A DNA stretch of 64,000 nucleotides. It comes from Neobacillus endophyticus (GTDB taxonomy: Bacteria; Bacillota; Bacilli; Bacillales; Cytobacillaceae). The stretch spans positions 4,546,001-4,610,000 of the forward strand of contig NZ_JABRWH010000001.1 of NCBI RefSeq assembly GCF_013248975.1. Reading direction: 5' to 3'. A program made the position numbers and the translations under genes. Positions 1-8,284 of the stretch are shown here, one piece after another (position 1 is the stretch's first letter; every line of letters begins with the position of its first letter). The notes under the pieces were generated by a model. It saw nothing but the letters and a program-made list of their open reading frames with translations, was not told where the DNA came from and did not search any database.

Positions 1-906
1 TACATTATATAAGGCAGATGATCGGTATGGGGTTTGTACTGAATACTCCATTCGCAAGTCTTTTTGCTGTAATGTAACAGGGAGTGGAGTTTTTTCTCCC
101 ATTACCATTTCTTGCAGCTCCACATTCCACTCCATTCTTTGGGTCAAAAATGAAGCAATAAAGGGTGCGGTAATCCCACTTAGAGGTTCCCCGACATGTG
201 TCTCCTTACCGTAAAAAAGGGCAGCTGGCATGATTTTTCCAATAGATCCAGAATACACATAGTAATGTTGATCGCCTGGTTCCAGGGCAAAAACCGGCTC
301 CCCGTTCAAGAAAAGACTGTAAGATAATTCGAACTCCTTCCTAAGTTCGAGCAATTTAGGAACGGCTGCCCGCATACCTGCTGAATTGACTTCCTCATCA
401 GGAACTGAGAGCAATAGAAGATTAATAGGCCAATTCTCTATTGCCGCCTTTTCTAGCAAGCCCATGTGCATGACGAGCCCCATCTTCATATCCATCGTGC
501 CGCGTCCAAATAAATATTCTCCGGATCTTAAATCCTTCTGAGCATCCACAGGAAGCTCTTCAATTTTCTCCAAAAGCCGTTTTGTTAACAATTCCGGTTG
601 ATACGCAAATTCCTCCAATTCTCCATATTCTTCCGTATTTACAGTATCAAAATGGCTGATCAGGACAATGGTATCTTCTGCTTTCGGATGTTTATATAAA
701 GCTGTTAAAAAACGCCGGTCCAAATCCGCATCATATAGACGCAAGTGGTGAGGAAAGCTTTGATAATACGTCAGCTCCTTAAGTTTCCTGTAAATTTTCA
801 AAGGAAACTCTCTTTCGCCATTTGTCAATGTCATACTCTTCCAGCTAACTAATTCACACAATAACTCTCTTAATTCTTCTGGTGTCCCCCACTTACGATG
901 TTTCAT
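1..906 (-). CDS. rocB: M20-family peptidase, RocB-like (partial, C-terminus outside window)
   Basis: Likely a zinc aminoacylase/peptidase of the M20 family, of the type annotated as arginine utilization protein RocB; the exact substrate of RocB is not established. I translated it by hand from the ATG at 906: it begins MKHRKWGTPEELRELLCELV and reads open through 302 codons to the window edge. Metal-site motifs are visible: SHFDT near residues 84-88 (His85), GRGTMDMK near 134-141 (Asp139) and PDEEVNSAG near 169-177 (Glu171/Glu172). The gene lies 155 bp downstream of a DDAH-type amidinohydrolase on the same strand, which supports a role in using arginine-like compounds. The first motif reads HFDT where most M20 enzymes have H-x-D, as expected. 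The C-terminal end lies beyond base 1, so full length cannot be judged. Confidence 0.85.
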   Translation of the reverse strand, partial: MKHRKWGTPEELRELLCELVSWKSMTLTNGEREFPLKIYRKLKELTYYQSFPHHLRLYDADLDRRFLTALYKHPKAEDTIVLISHFDTVNTEEYGELEEFAYQPELLTKRLLEKIEELPVDAQKDLRSGEYLFGRGTMDMKMGLVMHMGLLEKAAIENWPINLLLLSVPDEEVNSAGMRAAVPKLLELRKEFELSYSLFLNGEPVFALEPGDQHYYVYSGSIGKIMPAALFYGKETHVGEPLSGITAPFIASFLTQRMEWNVELQEMVMGEKTPLPVTLQQKDLRMEYSVQTPYRSSALYNV

Positions 907-1061
907 ATTACCTTGACTCCTTCTACAAGCATATTAGGTAACTGAATAATGGCAGTAGTTCAAGCACTCGATATTTGAAAGTGCGATCTTCCCCCATTTA
1001 TCCCATTACAAATATGATGATCCCCCATTTTGAACGAAACTAGGATTCTGCTACTCTGATA

Positions 1062-1823
1062 CTAAAACCTTAAAGAAAGACAACTCAAACCCCCATCAAG
1101 TTTCTGAAACTCTGACATTTCCAGCTCAATCGTTTGAAAACCTGCATCATTAATTTTTTGCTTTGTGATGGGATATCCTGCCGGAATAATGACGAAATCA
1201 TTGATCCTGATACAATTAGCTGCATATTCCTCCTCCGGAGGGACGATAATTTTGGTATAACCAATAAAATCAGGATGGTCTATAAATTCTCCCGCTGCCA
1301 CTACCGTTTGATTACCTAAATACGAAATACCTGTTTTAAGATGAAAGAATTTTTCAAGCGGGACGATGGTCGCCTTATAATGTTCCTTTTCCAATATCTC
1401 TTTTAATTGTTTTGCCCCTTCCAGGTTTGTCCGCGATGAAAGACCAATATAAAAGTGATCATCTACTTGCAAAATATCACCGCCTTCAAGTGTTCCAGGC
1501 GCCTGAATATAATAAATATTCCCGTAAAAAGACTTAATGGAGGGGATCATCCCATGTATCTCACCATTTCGTGTTGGAGCCCCAGGATTTGATATTATGG
1601 CGAATTCTGGGGTAAGTACAGCTGTATCCTCAACGAAGGTTGAGTCAGGAAAGTCCTCATTGCTCGGAAGAATCGTAACTTCAACTCCGCATGTTTTTAA
1701 TGCTTCAATATAGGCTTGGTGCTGCTCCATTGCTTTTTCCAAATCAGGAGCCCCAAGATCAGATGTAGTTAATCCGTTTATATAACTTTTTCCAGGTGTT
1801 CGAACAATGACATTTTTAAACAT
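1062..1823 (-). CDS. Dimethylarginine dimethylaminohydrolase-like (DDAH) amidinohydrolase
   Basis: A 253-aa protein of the guanidino-modifying superfamily, closest in layout to bacterial DDAH, which hydrolyses N-omega-methylated arginines to citrulline plus methylamines. Family landmarks are in place: FPDSTFVEDTA at residues 58-68, LEGGDIL at 112-118 (catalytic Glu113), His161 in HLKTG, and the nucleophile Cys248 in LDGGLSC near the C-terminus. The length and spacing match the Pseudomonas enzyme, whose catalytic residues are Glu114, His162 and Cys249. The start ATG follows an AGGAGTG ribosome binding site. It probably heads an operon with the RocB-like gene and diverges from the IclR regulator; a perfect 16-bp palindrome lies just upstream. 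The true substrate could also be another guanidino compound or arginine itself. Confidence 0.85.
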   Translation of the reverse strand: MFKNVIVRTPGKSYINGLTTSDLGAPDLEKAMEQHQAYIEALKTCGVEVTILPSNEDFPDSTFVEDTAVLTPEFAIISNPGAPTRNGEIHGMIPSIKSFYGNIYYIQAPGTLEGGDILQVDDHFYIGLSSRTNLEGAKQLKEILEKEHYKATIVPLEKFFHLKTGISYLGNQTVVAAGEFIDHPDFIGYTKIIVPPEEEYAANCIRINDFVIIPAGYPITKQKINDAGFQTIELEMSEFQKLDGGLSCLSLRF

Positions 1824-1847
1824 ATAATTTCACTCCTAAAATATTAA

Positions 1848-1863
1848 TTGTGATTAATCACAA
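1848..1863. promoter_or_regulatory. Perfect 16-bp palindrome, candidate operator upstream of the DDAH gene
   Basis: The sequence TTGTGATTAATCACAA is an exact inverted repeat, 24 bp upstream of the DDAH start. Its TGTGA/TCACA arms resemble CRP/FNR-type half-sites, but they are 4 bp apart instead of the usual 6, so I do not assign it to FNR. The divergent IclR regulator is the obvious candidate ligand; this is inference. Confidence 0.45.
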
Positions 1864-2255
1864 ATATTCGATATGTCCGTTTGCCAGTTCCTTAATATGA
1901 GAGTTCATATCCCTCACACTTATAATCAGTGGCACCGGCCTTCAATAATTTGTTTTTTTGTAAAGGTTTCCATAAATTACAACACAGACTCGCTTCCTCA
2001 ACTCCCATACATTTCAGCCTATACCTTCGCATTTCTCATCTGGACCTTCGATCAACTTAATGCTGCATTTGATCTTGCACTGCCAAAGAAATAAGAGCAT
2101 TTGACGTGAATAGACACTGTTAAATCAGCGTCAACTGAATGAATAATCGACATCAGATGAAGTTAATCTTGGTTTTTTGTGTTCAACGATCACCAATTGC
2201 AACTTTCTATCCATAGATGATAACAATCAATTTTTTGTTTTTCCGCATTGTGGAA

Positions 2256-2284
2256 TTGATTTTCATTTAATGGAATTTTATAAT
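2256..2284 (+). promoter_or_regulatory. Sigma-A promoter of the IclR gene with flanking direct repeats
   Basis: TTGATT at 2256-2261 and TATAAT at 2279-2284 are separated by exactly 17 bp. The heptamer TGGAATT occurs at 2251-2257, overlapping the -35 box, and again at 2271-2277, next to the -10 box, 20 bp apart (two helical turns). Binding there would block the promoter, which suggests autoregulation by the IclR protein. The bases from 1864 to 2250 hold no gene that I can support. Confidence 0.6.
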
Positions 2285-2357
2285 ATGATATTATAAAATA
2301 TAAAATATCATGTCAATATTTTTAGAATTTACAGATTATTCAAATGGGTGATTTTTA

Positions 2358-3092
2358 ATGCAATCTATCGACCGAGCCATGCAAGTAATTCAAGCGCTGA
2401 CGAAAAACGAAACAAAGATGTGGTATTCCATTACCGATTTATCAAAAGAATGTGAATTACCGGCCAGTACGATGCACCGGCTTTTACAATCCATGAAAAA
2501 GCATGAACTCATCCAGCAAGATCCCAAATCAAAGCTTTATTCAATGGGAAATGCCTGGCTGGAATACGGACTGAAGATGTATGACAGTATCGATTTTGTC
2601 GCAATAATTCGGCCTGAAATGGAAAAATTAATGCATGAGGTGGAAGAAAGTGTTTATTTCAGCAAGCCGATCGGGTTGGAAGCATTAATAGTGGAAAGAA
2701 TTGATTGTCAGCATAACCCCATCCGCATCTATGACCAATTGGGTTTAAGAATTCCGCTAAATATTGGTGCTGCTAATAAAGTTATGTTGGCTAACATGCC
2801 TCAAAGTGAAGCAATAAATATTGTCCATTCCCTCGTACCAAATGAGGAACAGGACGAATTTATAACCATATTAAGTGAAATCCGCCGCAAAGGCTTCGGA
2901 GAAAGTCATGGGGAAAAAACGCCGGGAACTTCTTCAGTTGCCGCTCCGTTATTTAACAACAAAAATGAACTGATAGGTGCAATAAGTATCGGTTACATCA
3001 ATTTTAAAGTAACAGATGAAAGGCAAAACTATTTAATTGAAAAAATAATCGAATATGGATGGCGAATTTCTTCTAAATTGGGCAGTAAATAG
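2358..3092 (+). CDS. IclR-family transcriptional regulator
   Basis: A 244-aa regulator with an N-terminal winged helix-turn-helix (about residues 5-60: ALTKNETKMWYSITDLSKEC, then ASTMHRLLQSMKKHEL) and a C-terminal IclR effector-binding domain (about 75-240, including GAANKVMLANMP and KGFGESHGEKTPGTSSVAAP). IclR proteins usually sense a catabolic intermediate and control an adjacent catabolic operon. Here the divergent neighbour is the DDAH/RocB-like pair, so I infer it controls arginine-type amidino-compound use. The ATG is preceded by a weak AATGGGTGA ribosome binding site. Two TGGAATT repeats in its own promoter suggest autoregulation. Family assignment is firm; the ligand is unknown. Confidence 0.88.
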   Translation: MQSIDRAMQVIQALTKNETKMWYSITDLSKECELPASTMHRLLQSMKKHELIQQDPKSKLYSMGNAWLEYGLKMYDSIDFVAIIRPEMEKLMHEVEESVYFSKPIGLEALIVERIDCQHNPIRIYDQLGLRIPLNIGAANKVMLANMPQSEAINIVHSLVPNEEQDEFITILSEIRRKGFGESHGEKTPGTSSVAAPLFNNKNELIGAISIGYINFKVTDERQNYLIEKIIEYGWRISSKLGSK

Positions 3093-3463
3093 CTGATATG
3101 TTGGTTTCAAACCTATGTTTATAAAATAACAAATGATACAAGATGCTCAATTAATGAACCAAGACAAAAGACCGTATTGAAAAATCCAGGCTTTTGTCTT
3201 TGGCTATACCTATTCGTTGCATTTTTTCGGTGTCGAGCCACTGGTTGCTTTTCAAACCGTATTTTCGATCATTTCTTCAATTCCAAGCCCTCATCGAGAA
3301 AAGCTTCGGTTTCGATTATATATCTCCAGGCTTATCACACATACAAATAATCCTTCAAGCTTTTATTTAAAATCACAATAAATCCCACATCCTCTACTCC
3401 TAATAGGCATACCGGCGTTTATTTCCTTTTAAACATGCTATAATAGTCAATGATCATTACATT
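3093..3463. other. Intergenic region with an imperfect hairpin and an extended -10 element
   Basis: No gene is supported here. Arms at 3159-3170 (ccaagacaaaag) and 3191-3203 (cttttgtctttgg) form a hairpin downstream of the IclR gene, but no clear T-tract follows, so its terminator role is uncertain. TGCTATAAT at 3436-3444 is an extended -10 box that probably drives the HAD gene. Confidence 0.4.
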
Positions 3464-3496
3464 GTGAAAATATTCATCGTACAAGGAGCGTGTTTT

Positions 3497-4279
3497 ATGG
3501 CTTACAAAGCAGTCATCTTAGATATAGACGGAACCATTCTCCCGCACGGAAAAACGATCAGCATCGCCACAAAGGATGCGATCGAGCGGTTAAAAGAACA
3601 CAATATGAAGGTTTTGATTGCAACTGGGAGAGCTCCCTATTTTTCTGATGTCGTTATCAAGGATATAGGCGTTGAATCCATGGTATTTTTTAACGGAGCG
3701 TATGCCCAGCATGAAGGTAAAGAAATTCACAAAAATACAATCGATAAACAAATATTAAATAATGTTCATATGCTGGCTCAGGATTATCAACATCCTCTTA
3801 CTTTTTTAAGCGGCAGCCATTTTAAAGCAACAAATCTGGAACATCCTTTTGTAAAGGAAGCCTACCTTCATGACGCATGGAAGCCCGATCTGGCACCGTC
3901 TCAATATTGGATGGAACAAGATATCTACCAATTATTCCTTCACTGTGATACAGAGGAAGAACTCCCCTATCAGTCGAAGATTCCAGAATTAGATTTTAGA
4001 AGATGGACTTCAGCAGATGCAAAGACCTGTGATGTGAATTTATCCAATTCAAACAAAGCGGTGGGCTTGACAAAACTGCTAGAAAAACTGGGCATAGCCC
4101 CAGACGAAACAGTTGCGTTTGGCGATGGCTTAAATGATATGGAAATGTTAACAATGGCTGGAATGGGTGTAGCTATGGGCTCAGCCCGTGATGAGGTTAA
4201 ACAGGCGGCTAATATGGTAACACTCACAGCAGAAGAAGACGGGGTTCGTCACGGACTTAAACAGCTTGGTTTAATTTAA
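3497..4279 (+). CDS. Cof-type HAD-IIB phosphatase
   Basis: A 260-aa HAD-superfamily hydrolase of the Cof/YxeH type, which dephosphorylate sugar phosphates, flavin or other small phospho-metabolites in the cytoplasm. Motif I is DIDGTI (nucleophile Asp9, acid/base Asp11), motif II is in VLIATGR, and motif IV GDGLNDMEML lies in the last quarter followed by GVAMGSARDEVKQAA, a hallmark of the IIB subgroup. An upstream GTG at 3464 would extend the frame, but the AAGGAG ribosome binding site sits just ahead of the ATG at 3497 and the canonical N-terminus MAYKAVILDIDGT starts there. It stands alone and is closed by a strong bidirectional terminator. The substrate cannot be read from the sequence. Confidence 0.88.
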   Translation: MAYKAVILDIDGTILPHGKTISIATKDAIERLKEHNMKVLIATGRAPYFSDVVIKDIGVESMVFFNGAYAQHEGKEIHKNTIDKQILNNVHMLAQDYQHPLTFLSGSHFKATNLEHPFVKEAYLHDAWKPDLAPSQYWMEQDIYQLFLHCDTEEELPYQSKIPELDFRRWTSADAKTCDVNLSNSNKAVGLTKLLEKLGIAPDETVAFGDGLNDMEMLTMAGMGVAMGSARDEVKQAANMVTLTAEEDGVRHGLKQLGLI

Positions 4280-4290
4280 TAAGAATAAGA

Positions 4291-4323
4291 AAAGGTTTAG
4301 CAATGGCGTGCTAAACCTTTTTT
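4291..4323. terminator. Bidirectional terminator between HAD and MFS genes
   Basis: A 12-bp perfect stem (4291-4302 with 4309-4320) and 6-nt loop, flanked by an A-run and a T-run. It ends the HAD gene on the plus strand and the convergent transporter gene on the minus strand. Confidence 0.9.
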
Positions 4324-4332
4324 CAAATCCTT

Positions 4333-5838
4333 TTACTGTGGTTGTGTTACTTTTCTCAATTCTTTCCTTCTAATTGGCGCCTTTTCTTTTGCTGGTTTAC
4401 CTGTGCGGATAAAGAAAGATAAAATAAAGGCAGCTATGGACAAATAAGTCGCAATCATAAAGGCATCATTAATCCCCATTACGGTACCTTGTTTTATGAC
4501 AGCAGCCATGTGAATCTTATCAGTAGGTAAAATATGCTGCTGACTCATGATGGTTTTCACATGCACTTCTCCCTGATTAGTCATGACTGAGACGAAAAAG
4601 GCCATGCCAACAGCCCCAGCAACCATTCTAAACGTGTTAATCATCGCAGTTCCATATTTATTTAAACTTAAACCCAAATCGTTCAAACCTGCTGTAAAAA
4701 TGGGCATCATCAGAATAGACATGCCAAACATTCTGGCTGTATACACCCATAGGACATAAGAAAATGGCGTATCGGTTTGAAGTCTTGTTAATGCATAGGT
4801 AGTCAGAATGGTGATCGCCAAACCTGTTAAAGCCAGCCATTTAGCCCCATATTTATCAAAAAGCTTTCCTGTAATAGGTGACATAATTCCCATTACCACC
4901 CCGCCAGGCAAAAGCATAAATCCTGCTTCAAGAGGACTGAAACCATGAATATTTTGCATATAAATTGGCATTAGGATCATTCCTGAAAACATGGCCATCG
5001 TAACAATTACGTTTATAATGGTAGTTAAAGTAAACATTTTATACTTGAAAATCCTGAATTCTAAGATAGGATGTTTGACCGTCAGCTGACGCCAGACAAA
5101 CAGGATAAGGCTTAAACCGCCAATAATAAACAAAGTAACAACTTCAGGGTCACCCCACCCTTTTATTCCTCCTGTGGAAAAGCTATAAAGAATTCCTCCA
5201 AATCCAATCGTGGATAAAATGACACCCAACACATCCAGTTTTGGACGGCTCGTTTCGGTTACATTTTTTACAAGAAAAATAGCGACCACAAAGTCTATAA
5301 TCGCAAATGGAGTTATGATATAAAACATGGTATGCCAAGAATAGGTTTCAATAATCCATCCGGCCCAAGTCGGCCCAATTGCCGGAGCGAAGTTCATTGC
5401 TACCCCGAAAAGGCCCATGGCAAATCCCCTCCGCTCTAGAGGGAAAATCGTGAAAATGACATTTGTAATTAACGGAAAAAGAATCCCTGCGCCAATGGCC
5501 TGAATAACCCTGCCGCCTAAAATAACAGTAAAACTAGGAGCTATTGCACAAATAAAAGTGCCTATTGCGAATACGCCCATGGAAAATAAGAATAATTGTC
5601 TCGTGGTAAACCGTTCCATCAAAAAGGCCGTAATCGGTATAACAATCCCGTTTGTTAACAAAAAGATCGTACTCAGCCAGTTGGCAGTGGCAGCTGAAAT
5701 GTTAAAGGAACTCATGATTTGCGGTAAGGCCACATTAATAACGGTTTGATTTAAAAATGCGATAAAACCTCCGGCAAGAAGTACGGTAAAAATAGGTGCT
5801 GTCCGAATATGCTTCGTTGATTCTTTCGTTCTGTCCAA
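4333..5838 (-). CDS. DHA2-type MFS drug exporter (EmrB/QacA-LmrB like)
   Basis: About 501 aa with roughly 14 hydrophobic segments, the size and topology of DHA2 drug:proton antiporters. The family motifs are readable: LNQTVINVALPQI in the first membrane segment, ANWLSTIFLLTNGIVIPITA in the second, and GGRVIQAIGAGILFPL in the fourth. Such proteins expel lipophilic drugs, dyes or antibiotics using the proton gradient; the closest memory match is the LmrB/YhcA/MdrT type. The reading frame is open further upstream, but an AAAGGGGG ribosome binding site sits 9 bp ahead of a TTG at 5838 (product LDRTKESTKHIRT), so I use that start. No linked regulator is present. The substrate is not predictable. 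Confidence 0.87.
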   Translation of the reverse strand: MDRTKESTKHIRTAPIFTVLLAGGFIAFLNQTVINVALPQIMSSFNISAATANWLSTIFLLTNGIVIPITAFLMERFTTRQLFLFSMGVFAIGTFICAIAPSFTVILGGRVIQAIGAGILFPLITNVIFTIFPLERRGFAMGLFGVAMNFAPAIGPTWAGWIIETYSWHTMFYIITPFAIIDFVVAIFLVKNVTETSRPKLDVLGVILSTIGFGGILYSFSTGGIKGWGDPEVVTLFIIGGLSLILFVWRQLTVKHPILEFRIFKYKMFTLTTIINVIVTMAMFSGMILMPIYMQNIHGFSPLEAGFMLLPGGVVMGIMSPITGKLFDKYGAKWLALTGLAITILTTYALTRLQTDTPFSYVLWVYTARMFGMSILMMPIFTAGLNDLGLSLNKYGTAMINTFRMVAGAVGMAFFVSVMTNQGEVHVKTIMSQQHILPTDKIHMAAVIKQGTVMGINDAFMIATYLSIAAFILSFFIRTGKPAKEKAPIRRKELRKVTQPQ

Positions 5839-6174
5839 GAAATGATTCCCCCTTTGAAGATCACGTACTACAAATAAATATCCCAAAAAAACTAGAAGTT
5901 CGTTGAAACATGACCGTTGAATGTTTAATCAGTGGAACAACTTTTTTATTCGACTGAGGATTTACCAATTATATCTTGGAGTTCGGGTGCAGTGTCAAAC
6001 CATTTGCTTAGCTACAAGAAATTTTAGGTCCCCTAAATATTTTTTAACAGAATATATTTTGATTTCCTACTTGATATTATTTAAAAAAACTTATATTCCA
6101 TGTATTTAAAAATACTAAAATTTATTGTATTTTAAACATTAGCGATAAATTTCAACTTAGAAAGGCAATTTGAC
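5839..6174. other. Divergent intergenic region, no gene seen
   Basis: AT-rich spacer between the divergent MFS and TauE/SafE genes. It must carry both promoters, but I could not single out convincing -35/-10 pairs. AAAGG at 6161-6165 is the ribosome binding site of the plus-strand gene. Confidence 0.4.
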
Positions 6175-6924
6175 GTGGAAACTATCATATTTTTATTATT
6201 TTTTGGCTTCATTACTGCATTTGTTGACTCCATAGCTGGCGGCGGAGGTTTAATTTCAGTACCCGCCTTATTATCAGTTGGACTTTCTCCGCAAATGGTT
6301 CTTGGCACCAATAAATTACAAGGGTCCATCGCATCGGTTATTAGTTCGTATGAATATATTCGTTCCGGCAAAGTGAATAGGAAATTAATGATCAGAATCA
6401 TCCCATTGGTAGTGATCGGAGCCAGTTTCGGCGTTGTAACTGTTCGAGTTTTGCCTAACGAATGGCTTAAACCCATTATTGTTGTCTTATTGGTTTTCGT
6501 TCTCGCCTATACATTATTAAAAAAAGACTTCGGAAAATTTGAAAATCCCAAACCATTAACGATAGGTTTGCTATCTTACTTGATGGTAATGTGTACAATC
6601 ATCGGATTTTACGATGGTTTCTTTGGTCCTGGAACTGGGGCCTTTCTACTTTTTGTGTTTTTGTTTACAGGTGTTAATTTTGTCAGTGCTCAGGCCAATG
6701 CCAAAATTCTGAACACTACCAGTAACATCGTTTCCCTCATCATTTTTATCAAATTCGGATATGTCCATTATCAATATGGATTGGTAATGGCTGCGTCCGG
6801 AATTGTTGGGGCGATAGTGGGAACCAAGGTTGCTGTAACAAAGGGCAGTATGTTTGTAAAACCCCTCTTTTTCATCATGACAGTCTGGTTGATTTTCAAA
6901 CAGATATTAAGTTTTTTTGGATAA
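6175..6924 (+). CDS. TauE/SafE (TSUP) family membrane transporter
   Basis: A 249-aa membrane protein with seven to eight hydrophobic segments, in the TauE/SafE (DUF81) family of anion exporters/permeases linked to sulfite, sulfonates and other organic acids. The N-terminal signature VDSIAGGGGLISVPALLS follows the first helix, and the second-half repeat GFYDGFFGPGTGAFLLF is present, showing the two-fold internal repeat. The start is a GTG 10 bp after AAAGG. It is monocistronic, closed by a terminator directly after the stop, with no sulfur-metabolism neighbours, so the substrate remains open. Confidence 0.87.
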   Translation: METIIFLLFFGFITAFVDSIAGGGGLISVPALLSVGLSPQMVLGTNKLQGSIASVISSYEYIRSGKVNRKLMIRIIPLVVIGASFGVVTVRVLPNEWLKPIIVVLLVFVLAYTLLKKDFGKFENPKPLTIGLLSYLMVMCTIIGFYDGFFGPGTGAFLLFVFLFTGVNFVSAQANAKILNTTSNIVSLIIFIKFGYVHYQYGLVMAASGIVGAIVGTKVAVTKGSMFVKPLFFIMTVWLIFKQILSFFG

Positions 6925-6957
6925 AAAAACGAACTGTTACATGTCAGTTCGTTTTTT
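6924..6957 (+). terminator. Terminator of the TauE/SafE gene
   Basis: Stem 6924-6936 with 6945-6957 (AAAAAACGAACTG and complement) directly after the stop codon, ending in six Ts. The symmetric A-run means it could also stop minus-strand transcripts. Confidence 0.88.
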
Positions 6958-7062
6958 GTTTTATTTAATGATTGTCTCTGTTAAACATGGCTGTTGATTT
7001 CCGCTTCAGACACTTCGCTCCAATCAACAAAGTGTAAAATCAATAATGAACTTTAACGTTTC

Positions 7063-8181
7063 CTAATGATTAAAAGCCCCAGAAGGATCGTAATTCTTGA
7101 AATCAATTTCCGTTTCCTTTCCAAGTACGAGTTTTGCAAGCTCTGCGCCCAGATATGGACCACTTGTTAACCCGGAAGAGCCTAAACCATTGGCTATGTA
7201 TATCCCTTCAAAATGTGGAAGCTGGCCGGCGATTGGCAAAAAGCCTGGAGTAAATGGACGAAACCCTACCCTTGTTTCTAGAAACGTGCTGTTGGATAAC
7301 CCAGGGGCCGTTTCTAACACCTTTCCTAATATCTCTCCGATCCCTCCCGCAGTAGGACTGGTATCAAAACCTGCCTCATTTTCATGAGTCGAGCCAACCA
7401 CCACCCGCCCGTTATGAAAGGCAAGAATATACTGGTTATTCGGGGGCATTACTACCGGCCACGAATTTGTATTGGTGGCCGGCACCATTAAGTGAATAAT
7501 TTGCGCTTTTTGCGGTCTCACTAAAAAGTCTACTCCAATCGGTTGTAGAAGCTGTTTAGACCAAGCGCCAGCTGTGTCGATGACCTGCTCTGCATATAGA
7601 AGGTTACCATCGCAGCGAACACCAATGACTTTGTTCCCTTCTCTTACAATTTGTGCATCTCCTTTTAGAAAGGCGGCGCCATGTTTGTTGGCAGCTTGAA
7701 TTAATGCGTTTCTTAACGCTCTTCCATTTACCCGTGCTGCGCCGCCGACATAGACTGATCCCCACGTTTCAGCTAATAGCGGAAATTGTTGGATTGTTTC
7801 AGCCGGAGTCAATATGGCTACCTCACCAATTTCAGGAGCATCTTCTCGCCTTTTAATCGTCCGCTCGGCCATCTGCTCCAATTTATTTGGATCATGGTGA
7901 AGACTTAAAGCTCCTACACGTTTATAGCCTGTATCTGTTTCCCCTATTGCTTCTAACTGGGAAATTAAATCAGGATAATAGCGTGCACCTCCCTTTGCTA
8001 ATTGGTACCAAGATTGATTGCGCCTCTGGGAAATCCATGGGCATACAATTCCCGCTGCTGCATCTGTCGCTTGCCCAGGATCCTCCCGGTCTATTAATGT
8101 AACCTTTGCCCCGAGCTTAACGAGATGATAGGCAGCAGATGCCCCCAAAATCCCAGCTCCTATCACAATGATACTTTGCAT
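7063..8181 (-). CDS. FAD-dependent oxidoreductase (DadA/glycine-oxidase family)
   Basis: A 372-aa flavoprotein of the DAO family, which oxidise amines such as D-amino acids, glycine or sarcosine. The dinucleotide-binding fold is at the very N-terminus (VIGAGILGASAAYHL, GxGxxG at residues 8-13, followed by an acidic VTLIDRE strand end), and the C-terminal FAD signature is GFRPFTPGFLPIAGQ and GLGSSGLTSGPYLGAELAK. The open frame extends 18 codons further upstream, but an AAAGGGTG ribosome binding site precedes the ATG at 8181 and the fold begins there. The neighbours are a transporter and a kinase on different transcripts, so context does not reveal the substrate. Confidence 0.87.
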   Translation of the reverse strand: MQSIIVIGAGILGASAAYHLVKLGAKVTLIDREDPGQATDAAAGIVCPWISQRRNQSWYQLAKGGARYYPDLISQLEAIGETDTGYKRVGALSLHHDPNKLEQMAERTIKRREDAPEIGEVAILTPAETIQQFPLLAETWGSVYVGGAARVNGRALRNALIQAANKHGAAFLKGDAQIVREGNKVIGVRCDGNLLYAEQVIDTAGAWSKQLLQPIGVDFLVRPQKAQIIHLMVPATNTNSWPVVMPPNNQYILAFHNGRVVVGSTHENEAGFDTSPTAGGIGEILGKVLETAPGLSNSTFLETRVGFRPFTPGFLPIAGQLPHFEGIYIANGLGSSGLTSGPYLGAELAKLVLGKETEIDFKNYDPSGAFNH

Positions 8182-8284
8182 ACTACACCCTTTTTCTATT
8201 AGTGAAATACATTTAATGTCATCTATTTCTTTCAATCCATCTCACTCGCCAAGATCTGGGTAATGTTCCAATCAAGGTCTAAAT

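Noticed and set aside
981..1035. Repeated GATC..CCCCCATTT strings downstream of the DDAH gene
   Set aside because: Only two short similar strings about 30 bp apart; no hairpin and no T-run, so no feature is called.
1873..2094. 73-codon plus-strand frame between DDAH and IclR genes
   Set aside because: No ribosome binding site and unusual composition; lies in a divergent promoter region.
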